From contig JBAMDO010000200.1 of NCBI GenBank assembly GCA_037074765.1, forward strand, positions 36,266-100,265: a stretch of 64,000 bases of DNA, read 5' to 3'. The position numbers were made by a program, and so were the translations under genes. The notes under the pieces are model-generated. The model had not been told where the DNA came from, did not search any database, and saw nothing but the letters and a program-made list of their open reading frames with translations. Source of the stretch: Mansonella perstans. Lineage: Eukaryota; Nematoda; Chromadorea; Rhabditida; Onchocercidae. This document shows, piece after piece, positions 1 through 12,293 of the stretch (position 1 is its first letter; each line of letters begins with the position of its first letter).

Positions 1-903
1 AAAATAAAACTTTTTGTTCCATCCTGAAACTATTATTTCAAAAGCAACTTGTGCTAGATAGCATTTAACATTTTATTGAATAGGTACAAAAAAAAAAAAA
101 TTATCCAAATTTAGCAAACAAAGCCTAGTGTATCATCGAATCATAACCTTTTACTATTTAGTCCTGCATAACAGTAGCAACTACAACAACAGTAACAACA
201 GCAATAATGTCTAAATGATAATAAGCGACATGTACGGACTCTAAATAAGCATCATTAAAATAGGATAAAAAGGATTAATCGGAAAAGATACTTTGACATA
301 CATGCTGCTATTAAATAACTATAAAATCATTATTATTTCTCTACCATTTCCTTCATCATCATGTCTATAACTCTCATTTTCATATCTTAGAAGTACCTAT
401 TATATATCGCCTAAGATAACCCAAGCCATTTTCCTACTTCTTATCAAATAATCACAACTTCAAAGCGATTATTACAATATAATGGATGCAATTACGGTAG
501 ATTATGATGGAACTGCAACACCTCCATCCTTAACGTCTGGAAGAAAATAAATCTTTAAATCTATTCAGCCAATTAGTAAGCATAGATAAAAATATTGGGC
601 GATGGTGCTTTCAATAACGTTGGCATCAAATAATTAAAAAAAAAAACTCATTCAATTTTTTAATTATCATGGCTTTAAACGTTTTCTTATCAAGATAAGA
701 GTCAGTCTTAAGATTGACGTATTATAAATATGCCAACACCGTAGCTACGCAGACGTTTGTAATTGTATTTACATTGTTAAAAATTCAGGAACTGAATTAG
801 AATACTAGAAAAATGATCAAATTCTATGTTAAACCAATCCATTTCATTCAGTTTTCATCCAGTTCATTATCTTTTAAAGATCTTTCCTTGACGGGATAAG
901 GGT

Positions 904-1308
904 TTACTGAGTTAGTTTTTGTAGTGCTCTAGTCTTCTCATTTTGTCGATCTTTATCGTTTGCACACTTACAACTGCCTGATTTCACATTATTCATCACT
1001 TTTTGAATCAAGAGTGTTTCTGATTGAAAAATCGAATTCTCTTCCGAAGAAACATCCCCATAGTACCATAATTACCATAATTCATCAGTGCTGCATAATT
1101 CTCTAAACTTATTGCTTATGTAACTGAAAAAGTCAACAAAAGAATTTTAAAATTTCTCTTTCAAAAGTGTATAATTTTTATGATTTAAACATAAGCTATT
1201 TTACTTGCACTGTCACGACTAATTGGCCACCATTCCATAAATTTTCATCTGCACAATCTGTAGTAATCGTCACAGATGAAGCTGAAGCCAAGGCTTTTAG
1301 AAGTAAGA
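904..1308 (-). CDS. Possible terminal exons of an unidentified minus-strand gene
   Basis: On the minus strand, 1308 to about 1205 reads SSVTITTDCADENLWNGGQL and ends at a GTAAAA donor in phase 0. A 58-codon frame from about 1077 down to a TAA at 904 includes NNVKSGSCKCANDKDRQNEK. With an acceptor at about 1046 (phase 0) the two would join. Codon composition favours coding, but the acceptors are weak, no start exon was found, and the plus strand of 1200-1300 also has an open frame. No family is recognised. Confidence 0.3.
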
Positions 1309-1635
1309 TATGTTGTGGTTATTACAGCTTTGCTTTTTCACAAAATATGATATCGTTTTGCATAATTTTTTTTTGTTTTCGTTTTGCATATTTTATATGC
1401 TTCAATTCTTTTTTGTTCTACATGACTCCAGTTTTTTGTTTTTTACGAAATTTTTGCAGAATCTTCCTCCCATCATCATCGGCATCATCAGAATCATTTT
1501 ATGTCCTTATTGACCACAAAAGATGATGAAAGAAAGATATACCATAAGCTTCACTATATTTGAAATCAGTAAATTTGAAATATTCTCCTTCGTATTTTAA
1601 AATACAGACATTAAAAAATATATAAAACTGTCAGC

Positions 1636-1738
1636 TTATCAATTAATAACGATTTCGAGATATTCCAGAATGAATTATATCATTTAAACCGCAACGTAAT
1701 TCATTCCGGAATATGCTAAAATCGCTATAATTTGATAA
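1636..1738. repeat. Imperfect inverted repeat, 42-base arms
   Basis: Arm 1636-1677 and arm 1697-1738 are reverse complements at roughly 34 of 42 positions, both containing TATTCC(A/G)GAATGAATTA next to a 19-base loop. It looks like a small foldback element. Confidence 0.65.
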
Positions 1739-2183
1739 TTTCTGGAGAATTTAATACTTTAATATCATCTAATACATCAATTCTTGCAACATTCAAGTAA
1801 TGACAGAATTCCTAATTGAATAATTAAAGGAAGTTCTGCTAAATAACAATGGTTTTGGTCTAAATGCTAGTAATTTCGAGATAATAAACATTCTGACGAT
1901 ATAACTGGTTAGCCGAGACCTGATATGATTGTGTCAACATTCTTTTCGAGAGTATTTTTTTTTTGCATTCTCACTTCCGTATATTTAGAAGATGGCAACT
2001 GGTCATTTGTGCAATAACAATCAGTGGAAATAAATATTCTTGCAACTTCGAAACATTCGAAATAATCATAAAACCTTGAAGATTTAAAACGTATTTAGCT
2101 GAAAAGTGATGTGTACAAGTTAAATTATTAAAAATCTAACAATGACATCGTAAAAAAGAAAAGTGGAAAATGTGAAAATTGCA

Positions 2184-2285
2184 GAAGAAACAAAGTTATT
2201 TGGCAACTGATGATTTCGATGTCTACGTGCTTCAAAATATTATACATCAGGAAAGGACTGATTTAGAATGCAAACTGCCATCCTG
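2184..2285 (+). CDS. Coding-like segment, possible terminal exon
   Basis: After an ATTGCAG acceptor the frame reads KKQSYLATDDFDVYVLQNII and continues to a TGA at 2283-2285, 34 codons. The composition resembles real exons elsewhere in the window. No partner exon in phase was found. The reverse strand has an ATG two bases after a T-rich CAG acceptor here as well, so strand is unsure. Confidence 0.2.
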
Positions 2286-4357
2286 AAAAAATAATCTAGT
2301 TGTTTTATTCATCTAAAAGGTTTTCTATGGCTATGAAATTCCTTGGTTGACAATGTTTATGTCATCAATGAATTAGTCAATGATACTACTGAAGTCAGCT
2401 GATAAACTTGTCAATTTTGATGGTAAACAATGTATTGAAATAAGTTAAAATAAGTATTATTTTGCAGTCTGCAACCTTGTGATGATCGATACTACATGGA
2501 ACAAGTACCAACTCTCTGATCGCATTCTTTTGAATGATTGGCATCGTTGAAAAATTTCTAGATTTTTAAATTCTTGAAATTATTCAGTGAAATGTACATT
2601 TTAAACACTGTTATACTACACTGTTGCACGGATTTTCGGAAAAAGATTTGCATTTTTAGCCAATATTTCTAGCCATGGGTTAATTAAAATTGGTTATTAA
2701 TTAAAATTGGTTAATTAAAATTGGCAACAGGTTCTTTCTATTAGTTTCAATTATTCTAAAGTTTCAAATTTTGGCTCAGTTAAACTATTCTATTAATCTG
2801 CAATTTTGTTAAAGAATGTAGGATCAATTAAATATCGAAGTTTAAAAAATTTGGCAAGATCTCGCCTGCTGATTTTAATTGTTTGCAAGTTCAATAGCAT
2901 CGGATCATTTTGATAAATTACAGGGTTAATTTTGCTATGAAATCAAATATTCGACTTACGCTGATATTTAAGTGCACTTTTCAATCCGAAATTCTTCATC
3001 CAGAAAAGATAAATACCAATATTTATAACTCTCTCACAAAGAGTGAGCAGTTTTTGTAGCATTCCTGAATTTAATTGCAAAATTTCAGAAATTAGTCGCA
3101 TTTCATCATTCACTAAATTTAATCAAATGTGAGAATTTTATAAATGTAATTTAGCAATCAAAAATTCGGCAAAAAAATCTCATTTAAATTTCCCCACAAA
3201 AATTCATATAAAGAACCACCTCCAAAGAAACAAATTACTCATAGCTGAACAATTTAAAGAATATGTTAAAAAAGGAGGTCAAAGAGAGAAAAGACTATAA
3301 CCAATTACACTGCAATTAATTAGTAAGTTGATCAGTGCGTATGGAAGAGCGTTATCAATAACATCTACCACCCTTTCATCACTGTTTAATTTCAATTTGT
3401 ATTTTTTTTGAACTTATTATCATGCTTGCATGGAAAGCAGGAAAATGAATAATTCATTTTAAGCAAAGTTTTGTTATATGCTATTTCTATTAAAAGTTCC
3501 TGAAAATAAAGAAACTTACGATTACAATCATGCCAATATTTTATCTGGCACATTATCTAATTAATTAAAATCAAACTTTTTTCCAAAAAGGAATAAAAAA
3601 ATTTTCTTGCTATTTTTATAAGATTCACATATAATTACGCAGTTGATTGAAAAAAAATCATTTCATCAATAACCTTTGCAAGCACTGAAAGATTTTCATT
3701 AATAATGATAAATGACTGTTCACCAAAGCGAGTAACCGTAAATAATTAGAAAATATTTCCATTCGAAATTAATTTGCAAATCTTCCAAATGAAGATATTT
3801 GAAGGAAAATAAAAGGAGAAAATTTGTTAAGTATGAATTCAAGAATTGAAATAATTCATTACTCATTTTAGTTGTTTGAAATCTCAGAAATATTCCATTG
3901 TATATTTTCATGTTGTTCCACTTTGTGGCAATGATGATGATTCAATAGCATACATTTTGATGCTTTGAAATCATAAAAATTCACTTACTTTCTTGTCTTC
4001 CTCGCTCTAATCTTACCTTTATTTCGTTTTTTAATGTTTGCCTTTTTTCTTTCTCTTTTTTTTGATTCAAATGATTTTTCAACTATTTTTACTTTATGCT
4101 ATAATTTATTATTTGAAGAGTTTCATAAAATCTGATTGCTCAAAAAACACAACGAAATTACTGGTTCATTTGAAATTTGAATTTCTTTTTTCAATGTGGA
4201 CAGCCGAAACAAATGAAATACATAAACACTCGGCCGAAAAAAAAAGATTATCAACTATTAATAACTTTGTTTCTTAATCATTGTGTTTGCTAAATTTAAT
4301 GATTTGAAAATCTTTCATCAATGAAGTCTCAAAGAAGAAATATTAGAGATGACTTTT

Positions 4358-4379
4358 TTTTGGCAAATATTTGCCAAAA
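4358..4379. repeat. 22-base perfect palindrome
   Basis: TTTTGGCAAAT followed directly by its reverse complement ATTTGCCAAAA, with no spacer. Confidence 0.9.
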
Positions 4380-5822
4380 TAAAATAGTCGCTGTTAAGAG
4401 TACAACAAAAGTTTCAGAACGAAACTTCCTGCACTAATAAGAGAGAGGTCAAAAGTCTATTTTTCTGCAAGCTTTTATAATTTCATTAAAAATTCGAAAT
4501 TTCTGAAAATTTCCAGAATTGAACTATTTATAACACTGTATGCTGCTTCTGCTTCTTAAAATTTCTATATTTCCAGGAATATATGTTACAATTCAAAAAT
4601 ATTCTACGCTCTTCTGCGATGCAATAACTTAAAATTTCGTTCTTTTTGAAAACCAATAAAAACGAAACATACCGCTTGACAATCAATATTTTGACTCATC
4701 ACTAATTGTGAATCAGTGTTTTGATTCACCATTAATTTCCGGTTCTTGATAGAGTCAATTAATTTTTAAATCCTATTTTTATAATTCATTCAATCATTCA
4801 TCGTAAACCTGTTGGATTTATAGCGTTTATGCTTTCAGTCGTTCAATTTTAAAACTACTTTTTTGCCAAAAGCAGAGCATTTTCTACAGCAATTATTTTA
4901 GTAAAAATAATTAAAGAATTCTCAGGAATATGAACTGAAAAGAGGCTAATAATCAATATGCTAACTATTTGCAGTAGTAATAGAAGTGCGGTTGTAATTT
5001 CTAATATACAACTTTAATTCCTTAATTTGTCACCAAGAACGAAACACTGAAATGTTTGCAAAGCAAATTTTCTTGAGATAGTAATTGTCACAAATTCAGT
5101 TGTAACAGAAAGGAATTATGCTTTTAAATTATTTAAGCAAAGTATTTAATTTTAAAAATTTTTGAATGTTTCTCTTTTCTTTTTGCTCTCAAAAAACTTT
5201 TCGGTTCAAAAAAGATTGCTTGTGAACTACAGAGTTTTTTTAAAGAAATTTCATATTCTAGTCTAATTGTACATTTAAAAAAGTGTAAACTATCAATTAA
5301 ATTTTTTTATTCATCGTTCTTCTTAATCATTTTAATTTCGTCTAAAAATTTTAATCAAATAAAATTTCCGCAAAGAAAGTTTTTATTAATTCAATTAATT
5401 CAATTTGCACCATTGAGAAAGTGAAATTATCGTGGATGAAAAAATAGAAAAAATCCAGAAAAGTAACATTTTCTTGCGTTATATTTTTGAATGTAAGCAA
5501 TTAACTGTAAAAAAAATTCTAGAAAATACTTTAATGTAAAATTCAATTTTTCGTCATTTTCAAATACTTTCTTGTTTCCTTTCTATTTTTTTCAAATTTT
5601 ATCAAAAATTCTTAGAAGTCTTGAGAAATATTTCTCATTGAAATCTGAAAAAAGTTGAATTTTTGGATGAAAATTTGTAAGATTCTATTTTTTTTGAGTG
5701 GGCGGTGAATGGAGAAAAAAACCACTTAAGGATGTAATTATAAGTTTTCATCATTTTTTCCGAGAGAAAAAAAGAATTACCTAGAGATTTTGATGAGGCT
5801 TTATTTTTAGCATAAGCAGAGT

Positions 5823-5839
5823 TATATATATATATATAT
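5823..5839. repeat. (TA)n microsatellite
   Basis: About eight TA units. Confidence 0.85.
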
Positions 5840-7579
5840 TTAAGAAAATACGAAACTGTAAAATAACGGTGTGTAACAGCAAACGTTAGACGGTAGTCGA
5901 AATGTATGTGACTCATTTTTAAATTGTCAATAGAAAAGTTCAGCGAAACATTTTTCAATTGTAAAAAAATGATAGTATACAAAAAGTGACAAATTAAATT
6001 CTTTTTTTTTCGCCTTATATGACATTCGTGTAACAAACAAAATTTCTACTATTTCAATTCTTTTACTATAATTTTTTGATGAAATATGCAAATGTGGAAG
6101 TTAAAAATGCATGGTTGTTAGGTAAAATGCTAATCGTCCGTTTTTTCCAAATACTTTCAATTTCAAATATTTATTAGTTAAATCCAAATATTTATTTCAT
6201 GTCAATTTTCACTCAATTTCATATCAAATTATACAATTAATTAATAATTATACTTCCAAGCATAGAATAGTTACAAATGGAATTACTGATCCAGCTTCTT
6301 GCTGTTTTTCATTGCATTATTCGAAAGAGATTGAAACTTTCTAATGACCATTTTTCGTTGATCTAACAATCGTCCATATTATCCATTTTTGCTGTCATAT
6401 CAACTTCGAGAAATACGTTTGTTGTGATAATGAGATAAATTTAATATGAAAAAATGCATGCAGCATCTGAAAATATTGTTAGTTATTAAGACATTGCAAA
6501 TCGTTAGCAACTTGATAGTCATCATTAGTGCTACCCATAATTTCATTAATCATCATCAATTATTATCACCATAATCATGATCAAAGCAGTTCCCTGTTCT
6601 TTTCTACCTGATCTGACTTTCGTTTGTTGTTAATTAACTATTCACTGGTACTTTCAGCCATTGCTATCACAACATGATTGTTGAAAAACTGAAAATTCAA
6701 TTTAATTTGTAGGTCAAACACTATAATTATCCTTTCTTTGCTTTTTTATTATTTCACTTTCCTTCAATAATTTGAAACTACTGTAATTATCTTTTGTCCC
6801 ACTTATCTATATTCTCTAATTCATCCGCCCATTTCTTAATTAGTTCATTTATTTATCAGTTTATCTTACTCACTCATTTTTTTTACTTTCTATTCATTCA
6901 TTTTCTTTATTAGCTCGTTCAATTTATAAATGACAAAAATATCCATCTAATTACAGTTATTAACAGTTTCTTCACCAAACATTTCTGACTATTTTTTTTT
7001 AAAAAACATTTACATTTTATCATTTCGACTCACACAGACAACTTTTGCTAAAGTATGATGTTAAATGTTAAAGATAAACATTTCAATATTTGCTCTTGTT
7101 GGAAACAGTTCAAAAATATATTCAAATAATGTAGTAAATATAAAACTAAACGTGAAAAAATTTCCCCAAACATTTTTGAATTTCAGTGATTCATCGATAA
7201 ATACTAATGTTGAACAATACTTATTGGTGTAGAAACAAACTACGATATAATCAAATAAAAACTTTATGTTGGTTTCCTGCCCATTTGATGACATCCTTAG
7301 AACATAAAAACTGCAAGCTATAGATTTTTAGATAGTATATTTCATGTGATTAGAAACTCTGTACTTTTAAGTAACATTTTACAGTAACAATTTTGTTCTT
7401 TTTTGATAATTGCATTCTTTTAAAGTGCTTCAGCAGATTTTACTATTTAATAACTGTTGTTAAAATATGCTGATTAAAAAACAGCCTTACTTTTGAAATA
7501 AATATAAGGAAGTATTTTAATAGATTTCAAGTTGCTAACAATGTTTAATCAATGGATAGAATTGATATGAATTACTTAT

Positions 7580-7693
7580 GTTTAACAATTGATGAAGATT
7601 ATTTGTTAATTTGAATTTTTTCCCAAACGAATTTTGTAACTATTATTTACTAATTTACTACAATCAGCAAATAATCTTCACTAATTGTTAAAC
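7580..7693. repeat. Inverted repeat, 26-base arms
   Basis: GTTTAACAATTGATGAAGAT continuing to 7605 pairs with 7668-7693 with two mismatches, across a 62-base AT-rich spacer. It lies about 630 bases upstream of the start codon at 8326. Confidence 0.75.
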
Positions 7694-7821
7694 ATTTGTC
7701 TTGAAATATAAATAGCACCATGTGTTTAAATTAATGTTTGTTTTAAAAATTTTGTTTGTTTAAAGTTTTTTTTTTCAGAGTGTTGAAATATCTAAAGTTC
7801 CGAAATTTCGCCTGAATAGAA

Positions 7822-7838
7822 ACACACACACACACACA
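7822..7838. repeat. (AC)n microsatellite followed by A run
   Basis: Eight AC units followed by eleven A residues. Confidence 0.85.
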
Positions 7839-8308
7839 AAAAAAAAAATGATAACATTAAGGAACGAATCAATTTGCTGCAATTAATATCAATTACTGCT
7901 TTAGTCCTTAAACAGTTAAGTTTCTAATTTCTGTTGCAACATCGCCGCATGATTGTAATAGTGCCATTTGTAACGGTGAGCAAATTTTCATCATGTCTTA
8001 ATTGTCATCATATTATTTTATGTCAGTTTCAAATGTTTTGATAGCAAAGCCGGTATGAATGATTCTTGCTTGAGGCCAAAGAATTGAATAATTATGGAAT
8101 ATTCAAAATTAAATCCAACTTCTATGCCATTACTTCGGTATTGCTTCCCAGTAATGGAATGCAGATGAAATAATTCTTGCCCTCGCATTTCTCTTAAAAA
8201 CTATCCCATATATACGTGATACAATACTGGATCAGTGTGAATGTTAAGAAATGAATTATTAAATAATTGTAAGAATTGATTTTTCAATAATTAATTCAAT
8301 TTCTAGAA

Positions 8309-8325
8309 AAGAAATAGTTTCAGAT
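8309..8325 (+). promoter_or_regulatory. Probable spliced-leader (trans-splice) acceptor for the 8326 gene
   Basis: The T-rich stretch ending in TTTCAG at 8323 lies two bases before the ATG. A second acceptor-like site, ATTTCTAG, ends at 8306. In nematodes many mRNAs receive a spliced leader a few bases before the start codon. Which site is used cannot be told from sequence. Confidence 0.45.
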
Positions 8326-11300
8326 ATGCTTTTAGCGATTAGTGTATTGATAACATTTATTGTTGGTACAAATGCGATTTCATTTTTGACCGATGAATGG
8401 ACAGAAAGCGTAAAAGTATTCTTTCAGCAAACAAAACAAAAAATTGGTGAAAAGTCTAATCAATTTTTGAATGGTCCGTTTAATTCTTTAATCATTTTAA
8501 ACTAGTAAAATTACAATCGTTGCTTTAAACAAATACTTTACTTTATGCAAATTATTTATACTTGACGAATTTTCTTGTTTGTTTTCCTTTCCAATTACCT
8601 TACAAACTATGATTTAGTCTCGATCTAACAATTTTTTGACTCTCAAAATGCGATTTTTCTGCAGAATCGTATGAAGCAAGATTTAAAATTCAATATTTTC
8701 AAAAATAAAGACGAAAAAAAGCATTGAAAATTTGTTTTTGTTCAGGTAATATAATTTGATTAGAATTAAAGAAAAAAATTCAATTCATAAAATTTTGTTG
8801 AAAATAAAGGAATGAAATTAGCTAAAAAAATCTTAATTATTCCCTTCTCATAGTATAATTTTTATTACTATAACTTTCTTTTGCTGTAACAACAATAGTC
8901 TTTCTAAATTTAAACGAAAAAATAAATAAATACAAAAAGCGAATAGGTTCAATCTAAATTTGGAAAATATACGCAAAACTTTTAAGAAAAAATACTAATA
9001 CCACCTGTAGTTTTTTTTTAAATATTATTTGTTAGTAAAATGATTCTAGCAATCAATTCTTAATACATTTTTTTAAAAAAAAACAAAAAATTTTAGACAT
9101 TAAATTTTTATTATAACTTTTGCAAATTTTTTCTGAATAAATTAATATGCAACAATATTTATTAATACCTATCTCTCTACCTATTAATAATAATAATCTA
9201 TCTGACATTTTATTTGTTAAGCGAGAAATTTTCGCAATTAATTTGCATTAATTTTGTCATTTGAAGCATTAACAAAACAATGGTTTCGAACATAATTAAA
9301 TCATTTTGAATTTGAAAATTCAGTTCTTCCAAGTTCAAATTTATCTTTGTTAAACTGTAATATATCAATTTTTTTGTGTTTTTAGAACTTGGTAGAAAGC
9401 TTGATAGTGCGCAGAATTTTGTTGAACAATCAAAAGATGCTATTAGTACGGTTGCGAAAAATTTAAAAAATAGCGGTGAGAAACTAAAAGCGACAGTAAT
9501 GAAAACGGCTGAAACAACGCTACGTGGAGCTGGTGATGAAGTGAACTCTCTCTTTTTCTATTTTGAATATGAATTTTAAATATCTTTTTTTCATTTTAAA
9601 TATAAACTCTACTTTTTTTCATGTAAACTTTCTTTTCAAGACAAAGTTAAATTGTTATCGTGACAAAATTCAGTAATAATTTTATTCTTATTGCTATTTC
9701 GAAAGTTTCAGTGAAAAGTAATAAAGCTGTGAGATATATTTGAGCATTGAATTAATTTAATTTAATTTTACATGTGAAAACACAATTTAAACATTTGGTT
9801 AAATTAATTTTGTCATAGAAATACATTTTACAACAAATTATCATTTTTTATAAAAAAAAAAGAAAGTTTTACACGAATTTCAATCTAATTAACTTAGTTT
9901 TTATTATTATTTTAATTTTCAAACGGTTCGCACTCTTCAACAAGACTTTGGCATTTCTTATATTGATACCGAATTCTTGCAAGGAATACTTACCTTAAAT
10001 ATGAATGAATAAATGATTTAGGTTGAGGGATTTTTCGCCGAAGTGCCAAATCGTGTCAGTGATGGTTTTGATGAAATTCTCATAAAACTTGGAGAAGTTT
10101 GTTCATGGATTTTCAGGAATATCATTGCTCCAATATTATTCATCATCACACTTTTTGGTCTCACATACATCTTTGTTGTCTCAGGGTAAGAAAATCATTC
10201 TTATTTTTCCTTCTTTGATAATTTGATAAAAATTTAAAAAAAGTTTTGGCTAGCTAAACAGACTTATTATTATAAATTGATTTCTGAACATAGAATCATT
10301 AATTACTCTCTCAGTTCTGAATTCTTTGCTAGGTAAATTGCATGATGGAATATTTAAAGCAAATAATTATTTTCATTTATTAAATAATGAAAATCGTAAG
10401 GTTCAGTAATGCGTTTGTAGTAAAATTTTATATGTTTTGATCATATTTAATTGTTTTAATCACCTATAACAGAACAAATTAACTTAGTTTATTTATCGAT
10501 TTGAAATATGTCAACGATTACTTATTTAACTGATTAAAAGCCATGGTAGCTCAAAGTATCTTAAGAAGAATAAATTATTTATTGATGAGCTGATCAAATA
10601 TTTTTGGAGTAACGATTGCTAATCCCTGCATTTTTCGCAAATGTCTCCTGCAAGTTAATTTATTTTTTTTCCTGTATCAAATTTAATTTCAAAAACAAAA
10701 AAACAGTTGAAGATTGAATCAGTGTAATAAAATATATGTCTTAAACCGTAAACATTGTTCGCTGGTGTTCTTTGGATTAATTTTAATTGCATCATAGCGA
10801 TAGTTCTTTAATTATCAAATCAAAATATCAATTTATAAAAAAAATCCTATACAGTAATTAATATGTTAATCATTCAGACTTGTCAAATGAATCCTAAACT
10901 TAATACTATATCAACAATATTTAATCATTATTATTTATCATCTTGTGCATCATTAAGCAATCCTGACAATTCTGCTCATTTTGATGAAATGGTTTCAATC
11001 CGGAAATCACTTTAAAATTTTCACCCTTACTCGTTTAAATGACAAATTATGTTATTAATTAAATAAATCAAACGGTTCCTTACTTTGGTACAAATGCTGC
11101 AATAGATTGTTATGAAAAATTAATGAAGTTATTCATTTTAAAAATGTATCATTGCTTAAAGATGCTGTGGTTGTTGCTGTAGCACGATGATGTCACATTT
11201 CGGCATTTCACTGAGTAACACATTTAAACAGCTGAAGAAAGATGAACATGTACGCCGAGGTGATCGAATTATTGTACTAAGCGATTTGGAAGCTTCCGCA

Positions 11301-11369
11301 CCATTACAGGAAAACGAACAACTCAATGATAGGCAATTACTAAAAAGTGTGCGTATTTTGAAAATGTAA
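8326..11369 (+). CDS. Small secreted/membrane protein of unknown family, 4 exons, 217 aa
   Basis: Exons 8326-8473, 9386-9540, 10022-10185 and 11183-11369 join in phase into 217 residues. I do not recognise the family. Residues 1-17 are a hydrophobic signal peptide ending TNA. Residues 20 to about 110 are charged and look amphipathic and helical, rich in K, E, Q and A, with no cysteines. A strong hydrophobic segment lies at about 128-155 (exon 3), so the mature protein would be a single-pass membrane protein with a basic C-tail of about 60 residues (exon 4). The start is the first in-frame ATG and lies two bases after a TTTCAG acceptor at 8318-8323, as expected for a trans-spliced nematode mRNA. 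The weakest junction is the GTGAAC donor at 9541. The gene converges with the SEA-domain gene. Exon phasing makes the model fairly safe, but function is unknown. Confidence 0.72.
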
Positions 11370-12293
11370 TTAATAATTTGTTAATTAAAAAAAATACAAT
11401 AAGATAGATGATGTTAAGTAAATTTTTTTTCTTAAATTTTCTTGTGTATATTTGTATTGAACAATAGTACATTTATTGCTGAACTGTTACAAAATACTTC
11501 TTTTCTCATATCTTTTCATGGCTTTAATTAATTTGTCAAGAAATTTGAAAATTTTTCATCCAGAAAAAAATAATTTTTTGAAACTTTAAAAATTTTATTT
11601 TTCAATTTACTTCATTTTAAAATTTTCAACAAATTTTCTCATTGAAAATTCCAATATGATAAGAAACAAAGAATTCTTCGGAAAGATCATAAAGCTTGTA
11701 AAAGCCTACTAATAATGATACCTTAATAAATAACCTTTCATTGCTTCTTCTGTCCATTTCAATGGACACTTATAGCTTCTTGGTAACGTAATTAATGAAT
11801 TGTGATATTTGTTTTACAACGCTAAACAAACCTCACATTTATGCTTTATTTGCTTATCACAATACATGCATAAAATATATTGATTAAAAAAAATACAGAA
11901 AGGCACTAGTTTAATTATAAACTTTATAATTAGTTTAATTGTTCATTATTGCTAGTACATCATAGCTGTAAAAATGAGGTAATTTTTCAACTTTTTTAAG
12001 ATTAAAAAAACTTCTTTATGGTGCTCAGCATAATTATTTTTCTTTCCTCAATATTTTTTGCTTTGTTCGTATTTGCTGACTTTTGGCCCTCTCTCTTTGT
12101 TTCGTTCTGTCTAAGCTAGTTTTAGTTTTTACCATTTATAAATTGCTTCAGGATGGTAATCCGGAATATCTCTTGGTTGATTTTGGCTAATTCCGAAACA
12201 CTTTTGTTCTTGTTTTTTTTTCATCAAAACTTTGGTAAATAATTGACAGAACAAATTTAAAACACAATGTTTAAAAAGAAAGGAGGAAAAAAA

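Larger units (their letters stand above)
2309..8300. other. AT-rich region upstream of the first confident gene
   Basis: No chainable exons. It contains the palindrome at 4358, TA and CA microsatellites and the inverted repeat at 7580. Open frames of 60-130 codons here translate to low-complexity F/K/N/S-rich sequence and lack splice-site support. Confidence 0.4.

Noticed and set aside
1167..1526. Plus-strand 119-codon frame
   Set aside because: Only about 30 codons (CTVTTNWPPFHKF onward) look coding and the rest is F/C/Y-rich noise. The minus-strand reading has a better donor, so neither was called firmly.
5635..6036. Minus-strand 133-codon frame
   Set aside because: Longest frame in the left region but low in coding character. 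It crosses a TA microsatellite and has no recognisable motif.
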